Shown piece after piece: positions 52,130-60,534 of a DNA stretch of 64,000 bases. The translations under genes and the position numbers were made by a program. Source of the DNA: Actinomyces urinae (GTDB lineage: Bacteria > Actinomycetota > Actinomycetes > Actinomycetales > Actinomycetaceae). Where the stretch lies: positions 1,116,001 through 1,180,000 of the forward strand of contig NZ_LT632547.1 in assembly GCF_900119695.1 (NCBI RefSeq). The letters run 5' to 3'. The notes beneath the pieces are model-generated. The model was not told the DNA's origin, did no database searches, and saw only the letters and a list, made by a program, of their open reading frames with translations. Positions within the stretch are counted from its first letter, which is position 1. Every line of letters begins with the position of its first letter.

Positions 52130-52588
52130 CTAATCTTGCAGTTCGAACTCGACCTCAACCTCAACCGAAGCGTCGAGCGGGAGCGCGTTCACTCCAAGCG
52201 CGGAGCGCACGTGCTGGCTGCCAAAAATCTCTTGGTACAGCTCCGACGCCCCATTAATCACGGCCGGTTGGGCGTGGAAAGCGCGCGAGGAAGCCACAAA
52301 ACCCGTCACCTTCAGTACTCGCTTTATGCGGTCCACTCCCCCGGCGGCCTCAGCTGCGGCAGCCAGTGCGTTCAAAGCACAAAGGCGCGCGGCCTCATAC
52401 GCCTCCACCGGACTGGTCCGGTTCGGTCCAACGCGGCCCTGGCACGTCACTCGCCCGTCCGCCATCGGCAACTGACCGGACGTGCGCACCGTGTTTTCAA
52501 ACACGAGGGCTGGCGTGTAGGCCGCTACAGGAGCCACCACTTTCGGCAACTCGATACCAAGTTCTTCCAAACGCTCACTAACACTCAT
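52130..52588 (-). CDS. RidA family protein
   Basis: The 152-residue protein starts MSVSERLEELGI and contains TSGQLPMADG and a VEAYEAARLCALNALAA helix, as in the actinobacterial RidA/YjgF branch. RidA proteins hydrolyse reactive enamine/imine intermediates, though this branch is little studied. The ATG at 52588 has AAAGGAG 5 bases upstream. The frame is open upstream by a further 88 codons that encode a CxxC-x16-CxxC segment (see findings). Confidence 0.85.
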   Translation of the reverse strand: MSVSERLEELGIELPKVVAPVAAYTPALVFENTVRTSGQLPMADGRVTCQGRVGPNRTSPVEAYEAARLCALNALAAAAEAAGGVDRIKRVLKVTGFVASSRAFHAQPAVINGASELYQEIFGSQHVRSALGVNALPLDASVEVEVEFELQD

Positions 52589-52797
52589 AGCAGCTCCTTT
52601 CGCCCCAAATTTATCAAGCGAGCTCAAGCCAAAACTAAAACCTCGCGAAGATTCGCGGCACTCGGCACACAGAATTGAGCGCGCCTTAACTAACGGGTAT
52701 CGTCCACAATTCGAGCAGAAGATGAGCGCCTTTCGGAGCACGAAGCGTTTTACTGATATTTTCCCATTAGAAAATGGCATTCGAGATTGGAACCGTG

Positions 52798-54288
52798 ATG
52801 AGCGATCCTCAAAATACCCCATCGGGGCCACAGGCTGGTGAGTCTGGGTCAAACCCAGAGAAGCTACAACGAAAGCTTGGGGCTCGCCACCTGAACATGA
52901 TCGCTATGGGCGGCGCTATCGGCACCGGCCTCCTCGTCGCATCAGGCGGTTCTATCTCCCAAGCTGGACCAGGTGGTGCCCTAGCCGCCTACGCAGCCAT
53001 CGGTTTCATGGTGTACCTGCTGATGCAGTCGCTGGGAGAAATGTCCACATGGCTACCCACCGCAGGTTCGTTCGAGAACTGGGCAACCCGCTGGATCTCA
53101 CCCTCATTTGGTTTTGCAACCGGATGGAACTACTGGTTCAACTGGGCTATCACCCTGGCCGCAGAGATCGTGGCCGTGGCGCTAGTCATGCGGTACTGGT
53201 TTCCAGACGTGCCCTCCTGGGTGTGGTCGGCCGCGTTCCTCACCGTCCTGTTCCTTATCAATGCATTCACTGTGAAGGGATTTGGCGAAACTGAGTTTTA
53301 CCTCGCCCTCATCAAAGTCGTCACGGTGATCGTATTCCTAATCGTTGGCGTTGCCATGATTTTTGGCATTTTGGGCGGCCCGTCTCCCGGCACGCAAAAC
53401 TGGACTTCAGGTGATGCCCCATTTGTTAACGGATGGTTGGGATGGTTCTCAATCATGATGATCGCGGGCTTCTCGTTCCAAGGCACCGAGCTTATTGCGG
53501 TTGCCGCAGGCGAGGCCGAGAACCCGGAGCGCACCATCCCTAAGGCTGTGCGCACCGTGTTCTTCCGCATCACCCTGTTCTACATTGGCGCGATTGCCGT
53601 TATTGGATTCCTGTTGCACTACTCTGACCCACACCTGCTGGCGGCAGATATTGGCGACATTTCCATCTCTCCCTTCACCCTCATTTTTGAGCGCGCTGGC
53701 ATTCTGGCTACGGCAACCATAATGAACGCAGTGGTGCTGACTGCAATCTTGTCAGCAGGAAATTCCGGCATGTACGCCTCCTCCCGGATGCTGTACTCGC
53801 TTGCCCTCTCGGGCAAGGCCCCCAAGATTTTCACCAAGGTAAACAAGCGCGGAGTGCCCATGCCCGCCCTCCTGGCCACCACCGCAGTAGGCGCATTCGC
53901 ATTCATCACATCACTGATTGGAGATGGAGCGGCCTACCTGTGGCTCATCACCGTCTCGGGCCTGTCCGGCTTCATCGTGTGGGCCGGCATTGCGTGGAGC
54001 CACTACCGCTTCCGTAAGGCCATGAAAGCCCAGGGTCACGATCCAGCCGAGCTTCCGTTCCGCTCCAAGCTGTTCCCGCTGGGACCCATCGTTGCCCTCA
54101 TCATGGTTCTAGTCATTATTTTCGGGCAGAACATGGAGATCTTCTCGGGCCAGTTCAATGTCGGCGCAATCTTCTCAACCTACGTTGGCCTGATCGCGTT
54201 CCTGCTACTGTGGATCGGCCACAAGATAGTTACCCGCTCGAAAATGGTAGACCCCGCAACCGCTGATCTTTCCCGCGTGGACCACTAA
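52798..54288 (+). CDS. lysP: Amino acid permease, LysP-like
   Basis: The 496-residue APC-family transporter has 12 membrane segments and segments close to E. coli LysP: RHLNMIAMGGAIGTGL, SQAGPGGAL and SLGEMSTWLP, plus GWNYWFNWAIT. It probably imports lysine by proton symport; specificity is inferred. The ATG at 52798 is favoured for its Ser/Asp/Pro-rich N-terminus; the frame is open to an ATG at 52774, and neither has a strong ribosome-binding site. No terminator is obvious after it. Confidence 0.86.
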   Translation: MSDPQNTPSGPQAGESGSNPEKLQRKLGARHLNMIAMGGAIGTGLLVASGGSISQAGPGGALAAYAAIGFMVYLLMQSLGEMSTWLPTAGSFENWATRWISPSFGFATGWNYWFNWAITLAAEIVAVALVMRYWFPDVPSWVWSAAFLTVLFLINAFTVKGFGETEFYLALIKVVTVIVFLIVGVAMIFGILGGPSPGTQNWTSGDAPFVNGWLGWFSIMMIAGFSFQGTELIAVAAGEAENPERTIPKAVRTVFFRITLFYIGAIAVIGFLLHYSDPHLLAADIGDISISPFTLIFERAGILATATIMNAVVLTAILSAGNSGMYASSRMLYSLALSGKAPKIFTKVNKRGVPMPALLATTAVGAFAFITSLIGDGAAYLWLITVSGLSGFIVWAGIAWSHYRFRKAMKAQGHDPAELPFRSKLFPLGPIVALIMVLVIIFGQNMEIFSGQFNVGAIFSTYVGLIAFLLLWIGHKIVTRSKMVDPATADLSRVDH

Positions 54289-54343
54289 AACACTCGTTGT
54301 TTGTGGCAAGCAGTGAGACAACTGCGTGAGAGCAGGGCCCTTG

Positions 54344-55075
54344 CTAGGCGATGCGCAAAACGTTGCTGGAGCGGCGTAGCGCCTCGATAGTAGAGGCGGA
54401 TTTTGCCAAGCCTTCCAAGGAATTAACCTCAATCAAGACGCCCAGAACGCTTGGGTTGCGACGCAAGCCAGTGATGGCCTGTACGGGCGTATCGGAGTTT
54501 ACTGAAACGATCACTGTAGTTCCCGCCCGGCGCGCCGCCGCGAGGATTCCTGCGGTAGCCTCCGCCCCGAAGTCCGATGCGCTAAACGAGACGTAGCTCA
54601 AACCCACTATCGACATTGCGCGCATTGCCTGACGGACCGTTCGCACACGCACACCCCAATTGCGAACCAGGCCCTCATCCTTCAAGGCGTGAAGCACCTG
54701 CACCTGCTTGCGCGACAACAAATGATCGGCGCACTGTCCGGTTAACTGCACGATATCTAGGCTTTCCCTGCCCGTGCGTTGGAGAGCAGCCAAGACGCTA
54801 ACTTCAAGAAGCTGCGGGTCCATCCCAAGATCGTGTAGCGCCGCAGGCTCGCTAGGGTTACCGAGTTGGATACTCAATGCTGACTGGGTGGGAGCATTTG
54901 CAAGAAGAGATTGTGAAGAAGAGTCCGTGGCCTCAACAAAACGCAAGCCGGAAAGATCAACCCGATCCACGCCGGCACGCTGCGCGCAGCGAGCGAACGC
55001 ATTGGTCAAGCTAATACCAACCGGAGCGTCCAGGCTCACCGACTGTGAATCGAACGCCGTATTCATCTCAAACAT
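54344..55075 (-). CDS. Aldo/keto-reductase-like protein lacking the usual catalytic residues
   Basis: The 243-residue protein reads like the AKR TIM barrel from about residue 85: LLEVSVLAALQRTGRESLDIVQLT followed by LHALKDEGLVRNWGVRVRT, which parallels the AKR ALxxLxxxGKVRxIGVS strand and helix. No Asp-Tyr-Lys-His tetrad can be identified and the N-terminal third is short, so enzymatic activity is doubtful. It is a single gene between a permease and the pseudouridine synthase. Function is unknown. Confidence 0.55.
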   Translation of the reverse strand: MFEMNTAFDSQSVSLDAPVGISLTNAFARCAQRAGVDRVDLSGLRFVEATDSSSQSLLANAPTQSALSIQLGNPSEPAALHDLGMDPQLLEVSVLAALQRTGRESLDIVQLTGQCADHLLSRKQVQVLHALKDEGLVRNWGVRVRTVRQAMRAMSIVGLSYVSFSASDFGAEATAGILAAARRAGTTVIVSVNSDTPVQAITGLRRNPSVLGVLIEVNSLEGLAKSASTIEALRRSSNVLRIA

Positions 55076-55170
55076 CGCAACCCCCTATCCTCTTTATGAT
55101 TAGGTAAAGCTACTTTACCATCTATTGACTTATTTCTTTGCTTCAGTTTGCAATTTGTCTCATTTATCGC

Positions 55171-55199
55171 AAAAGGCTCGCTCTTTCGAGCGAGCCTTT
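55171..55199 (-). terminator. Terminator of the pseudouridine synthase operon
   Basis: AAAGGCTCGCTC (55172-55183) pairs perfectly with GAGCGAGCCTTT (55188-55199). On the minus strand the stem runs into TTTT, 20 bases after the pseudouridine synthase stop. Confidence 0.85.
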
Positions 55200-55218
55200 C
55201 CTTAAATCACCAACAACT

Positions 55219-56313
55219 TCAACGAGGTCTCACGGCCTGACCTTGGCCTGCCTTTGCAAACTCCAGCCCTCGCCGGCTAGACACACTGACCACTTCACCC
55301 GTTTGCGGATCGGTGAACTCGAGATTCTTCGCCAGCAACTGCAGGTGCGCAAACCCCAGGGGAGTCTCGTCCAGCCCGTACCTTGCCGCAAACTGTCCTC
55401 CATACAGCGGATCACCCACAATCGGAGTACCCACCCCAAAAAAGTGTGCGCGAATCTGATGCGTGCGGCCAGTTACCGGCTCAACCTCCCAGACCTGCAA
55501 GCCCGCCCCGCACCCGGGCCCAGAAGCCTCGGGAACCAAACCGGCAGCGGGGCGCATAATCGTCTGCGAGTTAGGCTCACCCGCCTCGTTAAAAACCCTC
55601 GTTCCGCGCTTTTCAATACGCGAAGTAACGCACAGGTAGGGGCCGCGCTCGTCCACGCCGCCCGACACTCCAACATTGTCGTGTGTCCGAGCCGCAAACC
55701 AGCTCACATCCAACGCGCCCGCACTATCAAGGTCGAGGGCTGTCTGGCTTTGCACCCCCGCAACTTCCTCGCCCGCTGGGAGACCCGTGACCGCGAGGTA
55801 GCGCTTCTTCACCTCGCCGCACGAAAACATCTGCTGATACATGCCGCGTTTAGCCGGGTCCGAGGTTGCTAAAACCACCCCGGCCGTAGCTCGGTCCAAG
55901 CGGTGTGCAAACACAATGTCGTCATTTCCCTCTTGCCGGCGAAGCGCCACCGTTAGCGTGCGCGCCACAAACCTTCCTCGCGGCATTGTGGCTAAATCAT
56001 GCGGCTTATCCGCAATCAGCCAGCCCTCACCGCGAGCCAGCACCTCCACCTCAATCGCGCTCGAAGGCTCGTCCGGGATTGGCCTATAAATCCACACGCC
56101 CTGCGAAAGACTTACCGTAGAAGCATCCGCGTCCAAGCTCCTCCCTCGCGCATCAACCACATCCCCAGCCGCAAAAATTGCTTCAATCACGGCCTTATCC
56201 AGGGTTGGAAACCGATTCTCCAAAGCAGCGCGAAGAGTCGAAAAATCCGAAACGCCCACGCGAATTGGGCGCACTCCCCCACGGACAGGAGGCACGTGCC
56301 TAGCGGATCGCAT
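55219..56313 (-). CDS. RluA-family pseudouridine synthase
   Basis: The 364-residue protein has the RluA signature HRLDRATAG with catalytic D140, the upstream IADKPHDLATMP motif, and the GRTHQIRAHFFGVGTPIVGDPLYGG segment. It would convert a uridine in rRNA or tRNA to pseudouridine. The N-terminal part (20-75) replaces a clear S4 domain. The ATG at 56313 overlaps the end of the response-regulator gene by 14 bases; a later GTG is possible. The exact RNA target cannot be read from sequence. Confidence 0.88.
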   Translation of the reverse strand: MRSARHVPPVRGGVRPIRVGVSDFSTLRAALENRFPTLDKAVIEAIFAAGDVVDARGRSLDADASTVSLSQGVWIYRPIPDEPSSAIEVEVLARGEGWLIADKPHDLATMPRGRFVARTLTVALRRQEGNDDIVFAHRLDRATAGVVLATSDPAKRGMYQQMFSCGEVKKRYLAVTGLPAGEEVAGVQSQTALDLDSAGALDVSWFAARTHDNVGVSGGVDERGPYLCVTSRIEKRGTRVFNEAGEPNSQTIMRPAAGLVPEASGPGCGAGLQVWEVEPVTGRTHQIRAHFFGVGTPIVGDPLYGGQFAARYGLDETPLGFAHLQLLAKNLEFTDPQTGEVVSVSSRRGLEFAKAGQGQAVRPR

Positions 56314-56773
56314 CCATCACGCGCACAGCATCCAACGCCCGCATGTGGGGCAGTGGGTCAACGCCCATTGAGATCACGTAGTCCGTCAGCTGCTCGCGCA
56401 CCTCGTCTACAAGTTCCTCGGCGTTCCAAGGCTTTGTGAAATAGTGATCCAGGCTCGCCTCGTTCAGCGCGCGAATCGTGTCTTCCTGATCCGCCTGGCC
56501 CGTCACCAGTACCTTGCGCGTATCCGCTGTCTGCTCATCAGAGGCCAGCGCAATCAAGAAATCAACGCCAGACTCTCCCGGCAACCTGTGATCGGCCAGA
56601 ACCAGCGCAAGCACGTCGCCGTCCTCGTCAATCTCATCAATCGCAAGGCGCGCGTCCTCCGCCGAATCAGCCACCTCAATGCGGCATACGCCCTGAAATG
56701 ACTCGAGGTCACGCTCAAGCGCGTCACGCACCTCCGGCTCGTCCTCCACAATCAAGATCGCAAGCTTCATCAT
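56300..56773 (-). CDS. Single-domain response regulator
   Basis: The 157-residue protein is a receiver domain with acidic pocket E10-D11, phosphoacceptor D61 (LVLADHRLPG), T91 and K114 (TKPWN), plus a C-terminal tail of about 30 residues. It has no DNA-binding or enzymatic output domain, so it probably acts through protein contact or as a phosphate relay. The gene overlaps the upstream histidine kinase gene by 4 bases. Confidence 0.9.
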   Translation of the reverse strand: MMKLAILIVEDEPEVRDALERDLESFQGVCRIEVADSAEDARLAIDEIDEDGDVLALVLADHRLPGESGVDFLIALASDEQTADTRKVLVTGQADQEDTIRALNEASLDHYFTKPWNAEELVDEVREQLTDYVISMGVDPLPHMRALDAVRVMDAIR

Positions 56774-58833
56774 TCCTCGTTTCCACTATCTTCTAACAAC
56801 AACTTTTCCACATCTGGCCCCGCAACGGGTAGAACCACAGAGATTGTGGTGCGACCTGGCTCGGACACGATCGAAAGCGAGCCGTCGTGATCATCCACAA
56901 TCGACTTCGAAATCGACATTCCCATACCCAGCCCAAACCGCACCTGGCCGCCCTTTGTGGTGAAATGAGGCTCCAAAATGCGATGCACAAGCTCGCGGGG
57001 GATGCCGGGGCCGTTGTCTGTAATAGCAACGCGCACGTGCGCTTCATCTGGAGCCGACGTTTCCACCACAATCTTCGCCGCTTCCTCACCGCGCGCCGGA
57101 AGCGAGGGGGTGGGCGCCTGCGCCAGCTCGCCAGCTTCGTCCTGGATCGCCTCAGCCGCATTAATGAGCAGGTTAGTCCACACCTGCTCCAAGCGAGCCG
57201 GATACGCGCGGATCAGCGGTATCTCCGCGAAGCGGCTCTCCACTTCAACCCCGCGCATACGGTGAGCAGTCAGACGTAGCACGTCCTCGATGTTCTCATC
57301 CAGATCCACGCCCTCCACAGGGGACGTATCCGGGCGCGCATACGCCTTCAAAGAAGACACCAAATCCGTAATCCGTCCCGCCGCAACCGTGGAGTTTCGC
57401 ACCGACCGTCCGATTCCAGCTGCGGCCTCAATAACTTCCAGTGACGGGCCCTCCGAGCCGCGTCCAAACCGACCCTTCTTCTGCCCGCGCAACACCTGTC
57501 GCACCTGATCTGGGTCCGTAATGCCAGCGCCCACCAGCCTCTTCGCCAATTCCCGGTTGCCATCAGTTAAAGCCATGACCTCGCGCACCAAAGCCCGCTC
57601 CTGCGCAGTTGAACGCGGACGCGCATCGCGGGCGCGCACCATCGCCTGCGCCGCATCCTCCATACCACCGCGAGCGCCCAACACAGTAGCCACATCGCTG
57701 GCAATATGCTCGGTGGCCCGCTGCAGCGCCGCCACGGGATTGTTCAACTCGTGCGCGATACCAGCCGAAAGCTCACCAAGCATCGCGAACTTCGTTTGCT
57801 CCACCAGCTGCTCACGGGCTGAACGAAGCTGCTGAAGCGTTTCAGACAGGTTCTTCCGCTCCATCTCAAGCTGTTCGGCCAGCTCATGGTTTTCAATGTG
57901 CAGGTACTCGGCGCGCACCAGCCGCGCGGTGAGAGCCTGGATTGCCACCACCGCCAAGTTGGCTGAAGTATCTGGTGAATGCTGGAGCACGAACTCCAAC
58001 TGCTCAATAGACAGGCGAACCAACTCCACCCACGTTGTGGTGGTGGACGTGAACATGGCTCGCTGCTGGCGGGCCAGAGACAACAATCCGATGAGCGGCC
58101 CGGAAGTAGCATGATGCAAAAGCACGTCCCCAAACTGGGAGGAGCGATGCAAAGCCACCGAACCGCTGAGCACCAGGTACACCGCGTCCACAGACTCGCC
58201 CTGACGCGTCAGATCCACACCCTCGGGCAACACCATGCGCGGGCGCGGCCCCAAAATCCGCTCAATGCCCTCCAGAAGCACGCGCTGCACCTGCTCACCC
58301 GGAGTGTCCAACCCGTACAGCAAATCACCGGCTCGCGGCTCATCCCACGCATCAAACCCGGCAGTCACCCGCGTTATTTCCGCATCCGGCAAATACTTGA
58401 ACAACCACCTGTTGATCACCGCCGAAACCTGCTCAACCAGCGCGGGCGGAGTCCACGGCACCGCCACCACCGATACCAGGGAGCCGTCATTCACAGACTG
58501 GGCCACGTCCTCGTGCCGCTTCTTATCCGTAAGTAGCACAAAGCCGGAGCGCACCAGTACACCAAACTTACGTAGGCGAGCCACCACCTCGTCCACACTT
58601 CCAAGACGCGGAGAAATGAGGACGCCTGGCACCAGACACTGGCTTGTCTCACACTGTGACGCGAGCGTGCGTTCGACCTGCTCAAACCCGAACGCAACGC
58701 GCACATCGCAGTTTTTAAGCTGCCCGTCAATATCAGAGGCCGCCTGGCAAACCGGATCGCTCTCATCTGCGGCAACGGCCAAAACATGCAACATGTATTC
58801 GGCTGAATCGCCGCCCACGCGCGTTACGCTCAC
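56770..58833 (-). CDS. Soluble histidine kinase with cyclic-nucleotide-binding-like sensor
   Basis: The 687-residue kinase has no membrane segment. Residues 15-145 look like a pseudo-receiver or Rossmann-like region. Residues 190-300 read as a cNMP-binding/Crp-type domain (VYLVLSGSVALHRSS...GPLIGLLSLARQQ). A coiled coil (310-350) leads to HisKA with H361 (AHELNNP) and an unusual insertion of about 80 charged residues (385-465), then HATPase with N-box N554-N558 (NLLINAAEA), DNGPGIP 606-612 and GLGMGMS 634-640. It signals to the adjacent single-domain regulator. The GTG start at 58833 lies 30 bases after the DASS transporter stop. Confidence 0.88.
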   Translation of the reverse strand: MSVTRVGGDSAEYMLHVLAVAADESDPVCQAASDIDGQLKNCDVRVAFGFEQVERTLASQCETSQCLVPGVLISPRLGSVDEVVARLRKFGVLVRSGFVLLTDKKRHEDVAQSVNDGSLVSVVAVPWTPPALVEQVSAVINRWLFKYLPDAEITRVTAGFDAWDEPRAGDLLYGLDTPGEQVQRVLLEGIERILGPRPRMVLPEGVDLTRQGESVDAVYLVLSGSVALHRSSQFGDVLLHHATSGPLIGLLSLARQQRAMFTSTTTTWVELVRLSIEQLEFVLQHSPDTSANLAVVAIQALTARLVRAEYLHIENHELAEQLEMERKNLSETLQQLRSAREQLVEQTKFAMLGELSAGIAHELNNPVAALQRATEHIASDVATVLGARGGMEDAAQAMVRARDARPRSTAQERALVREVMALTDGNRELAKRLVGAGITDPDQVRQVLRGQKKGRFGRGSEGPSLEVIEAAAGIGRSVRNSTVAAGRITDLVSSLKAYARPDTSPVEGVDLDENIEDVLRLTAHRMRGVEVESRFAEIPLIRAYPARLEQVWTNLLINAAEAIQDEAGELAQAPTPSLPARGEEAAKIVVETSAPDEAHVRVAITDNGPGIPRELVHRILEPHFTTKGGQVRFGLGMGMSISKSIVDDHDGSLSIVSEPGRTTISVVLPVAGPDVEKLLLEDSGNEE

Positions 58834-58863
58834 ATCTACCTGCTTTCCGCTAAACGCCTCGCG

Positions 58864-60336
58864 TTACAACAGGCCTGCCCCGCCCCAGTACAGCGGCATC
58901 ACAAAAGCGAGTAGCAACGTGCCGGACACGCCAACCACAAGACCCGTCTTGATCATGCGCGGCGTGCTGATCTCGCCCGTCGAGTAGGCAATAGCATTCG
59001 GAGGCGTCGAGATCGGTAGACACATGCCCAGCGAACAACCGAGCGCCAACACCACCGCGATCTCGGCCGGCGTTGCCGCAACCGATGCACCCAGGCCCAT
59101 GCCTAGCGGAATCAGAAGGTTTGCCGCAGCCGAGTGCGAAATAACGTTTGACATCAAGAAGCCCACTCCCGCGAGCGTCAGCATTAGCAGGGCAACCGGC
59201 ACGGCCTCCCAATTAATGAGGCCAATTATCCAAGCATCGAGACCCGTCTTGCCCACACCGATACCCAGGGCAATACCGCCCGCAACCAGCCAAAGCACAG
59301 GCCAGTCAAGGTGGCGCAGATCATCGCCTGACATCGCCTGCGTCACCATCAGCAGCACCACGGGTACGAAACCAACCGTGTTAGACGAAATGCCGTGTAG
59401 CGGTTCCGTCATCCACAGCAACACGGTTATACCTGCCACTACGTAGAAGATCATGGCGTTGCGACCGCGATCGAACTTGGCACTTAAATCGAGCTCGATT
59501 TTGAGGTCCTTCGGCATGTAAGCAAACGCCAGCCATACCCACGAGATTGCCAGCACCACCAGCATTAATGGGACCGCCAGCGCCATCCAGCCGATGAACG
59601 AAATATGGATGCCCGCGCTTTGGAGAGCACCCAGCGCGATCGCATTGGGCGGCGTGCCCACGGGCGTGCCAATACCTCCCACGTTTGCGGCCACCGGAAT
59701 TGCCAGGGCCAGGCCAACTCGGGACTTCCCCTCGGGCAACTGCGCCAAAACCGGCATGAACACCGCAAACATTGTGGCCGTTGTAGCCGTATTAGACATG
59801 AACATCGACAGGGTCGCCGTGATCAGCATGACGCCCATCAGCATCATCTTTGGAGAGGACAAGAACGGCTTCAACATAACCGCTGCAATCGCCTTATCCA
59901 CGCCAAACTTTGCGGCCCCATCCGCAAGCATGAAGCCACCCAGGAACAGGATGATCACCGGGTTAGCAAGGGATGCAAAGAACGTGGCAGAAGTGGGCAC
60001 ACTATCAGGAACCGGCAAAAGAGCCTGATCGGAAACCAGCAGAACTTCTGCCATTATCACCAACACGGCGGTAGCTGACAGCGGGATAGCTTCAGTCACC
60101 CACAGCATGATCGCAGCCAGGAATATCGCCAGCATGCGCGACCCAACCGGATCAAGACCCGGAATATCAACAACAAACGGAATAATAAAGCCTATTACTG
60201 CCGCGATCTGACCAAATCGCTGAAGCTTGGTGGTCTGCTGAGCCACCACTGCTTTTGGCCCCGACTTACGGGGCGCGGACTTCCTAACCGTCGGCGTAGC
60301 TGAACGACGCCGAACCTGCTTAGATCCGGGGGTCAT
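58864..60336 (-). CDS. DASS (SLC13) family dicarboxylate/sulfate-type transporter
   Basis: The 490-residue protein has about 12 membrane segments after a basic N-terminal tail of about 40 residues. Both SNT-like motifs are present: SNTATTATMFAVF and later ISTPPNAIAYSTG, with GTPVGTPPNAIA also visible. It would take up C4-dicarboxylates or a similar anion with sodium. The histidine kinase and response regulator genes follow in the same direction, which suggests functional coupling. Confidence 0.9.
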   Translation of the reverse strand: MTPGSKQVRRRSATPTVRKSAPRKSGPKAVVAQQTTKLQRFGQIAAVIGFIIPFVVDIPGLDPVGSRMLAIFLAAIMLWVTEAIPLSATAVLVIMAEVLLVSDQALLPVPDSVPTSATFFASLANPVIILFLGGFMLADGAAKFGVDKAIAAVMLKPFLSSPKMMLMGVMLITATLSMFMSNTATTATMFAVFMPVLAQLPEGKSRVGLALAIPVAANVGGIGTPVGTPPNAIALGALQSAGIHISFIGWMALAVPLMLVVLAISWVWLAFAYMPKDLKIELDLSAKFDRGRNAMIFYVVAGITVLLWMTEPLHGISSNTVGFVPVVLLMVTQAMSGDDLRHLDWPVLWLVAGGIALGIGVGKTGLDAWIIGLINWEAVPVALLMLTLAGVGFLMSNVISHSAAANLLIPLGMGLGASVAATPAEIAVVLALGCSLGMCLPISTPPNAIAYSTGEISTPRMIKTGLVVGVSGTLLLAFVMPLYWGGAGLL

Positions 60337-60487
60337 AGTGCGTCCTCATCCATATCTACAAATGCCAGCTCCTCATTGAGCGCGGCTTAACGCCCCTATA
60401 GTCTAGCTCACACTTACGAGGCAAATTGGGTCGAATGGCACGCTTTTCAACTCTCCGCCACCCTACTGCGGACACACAAGTAGAAAG

Positions 60488-60514
60488 CATGCGGGCATGG
60501 GCTTTGCTCGCATG
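60488..60514 (-). terminator. Weak hairpin after lipoprotein gene
   Basis: CATGCGGGC (60488-60496) pairs with GCTCGCATG (60506-60514) with one G-T pair, 20 bases beyond the lipoprotein stop on the minus strand. CTTTCT follows on that strand. Confidence 0.4.
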
Positions 60515-60534
60515 ACTCGGATGTAACTAGCTCC

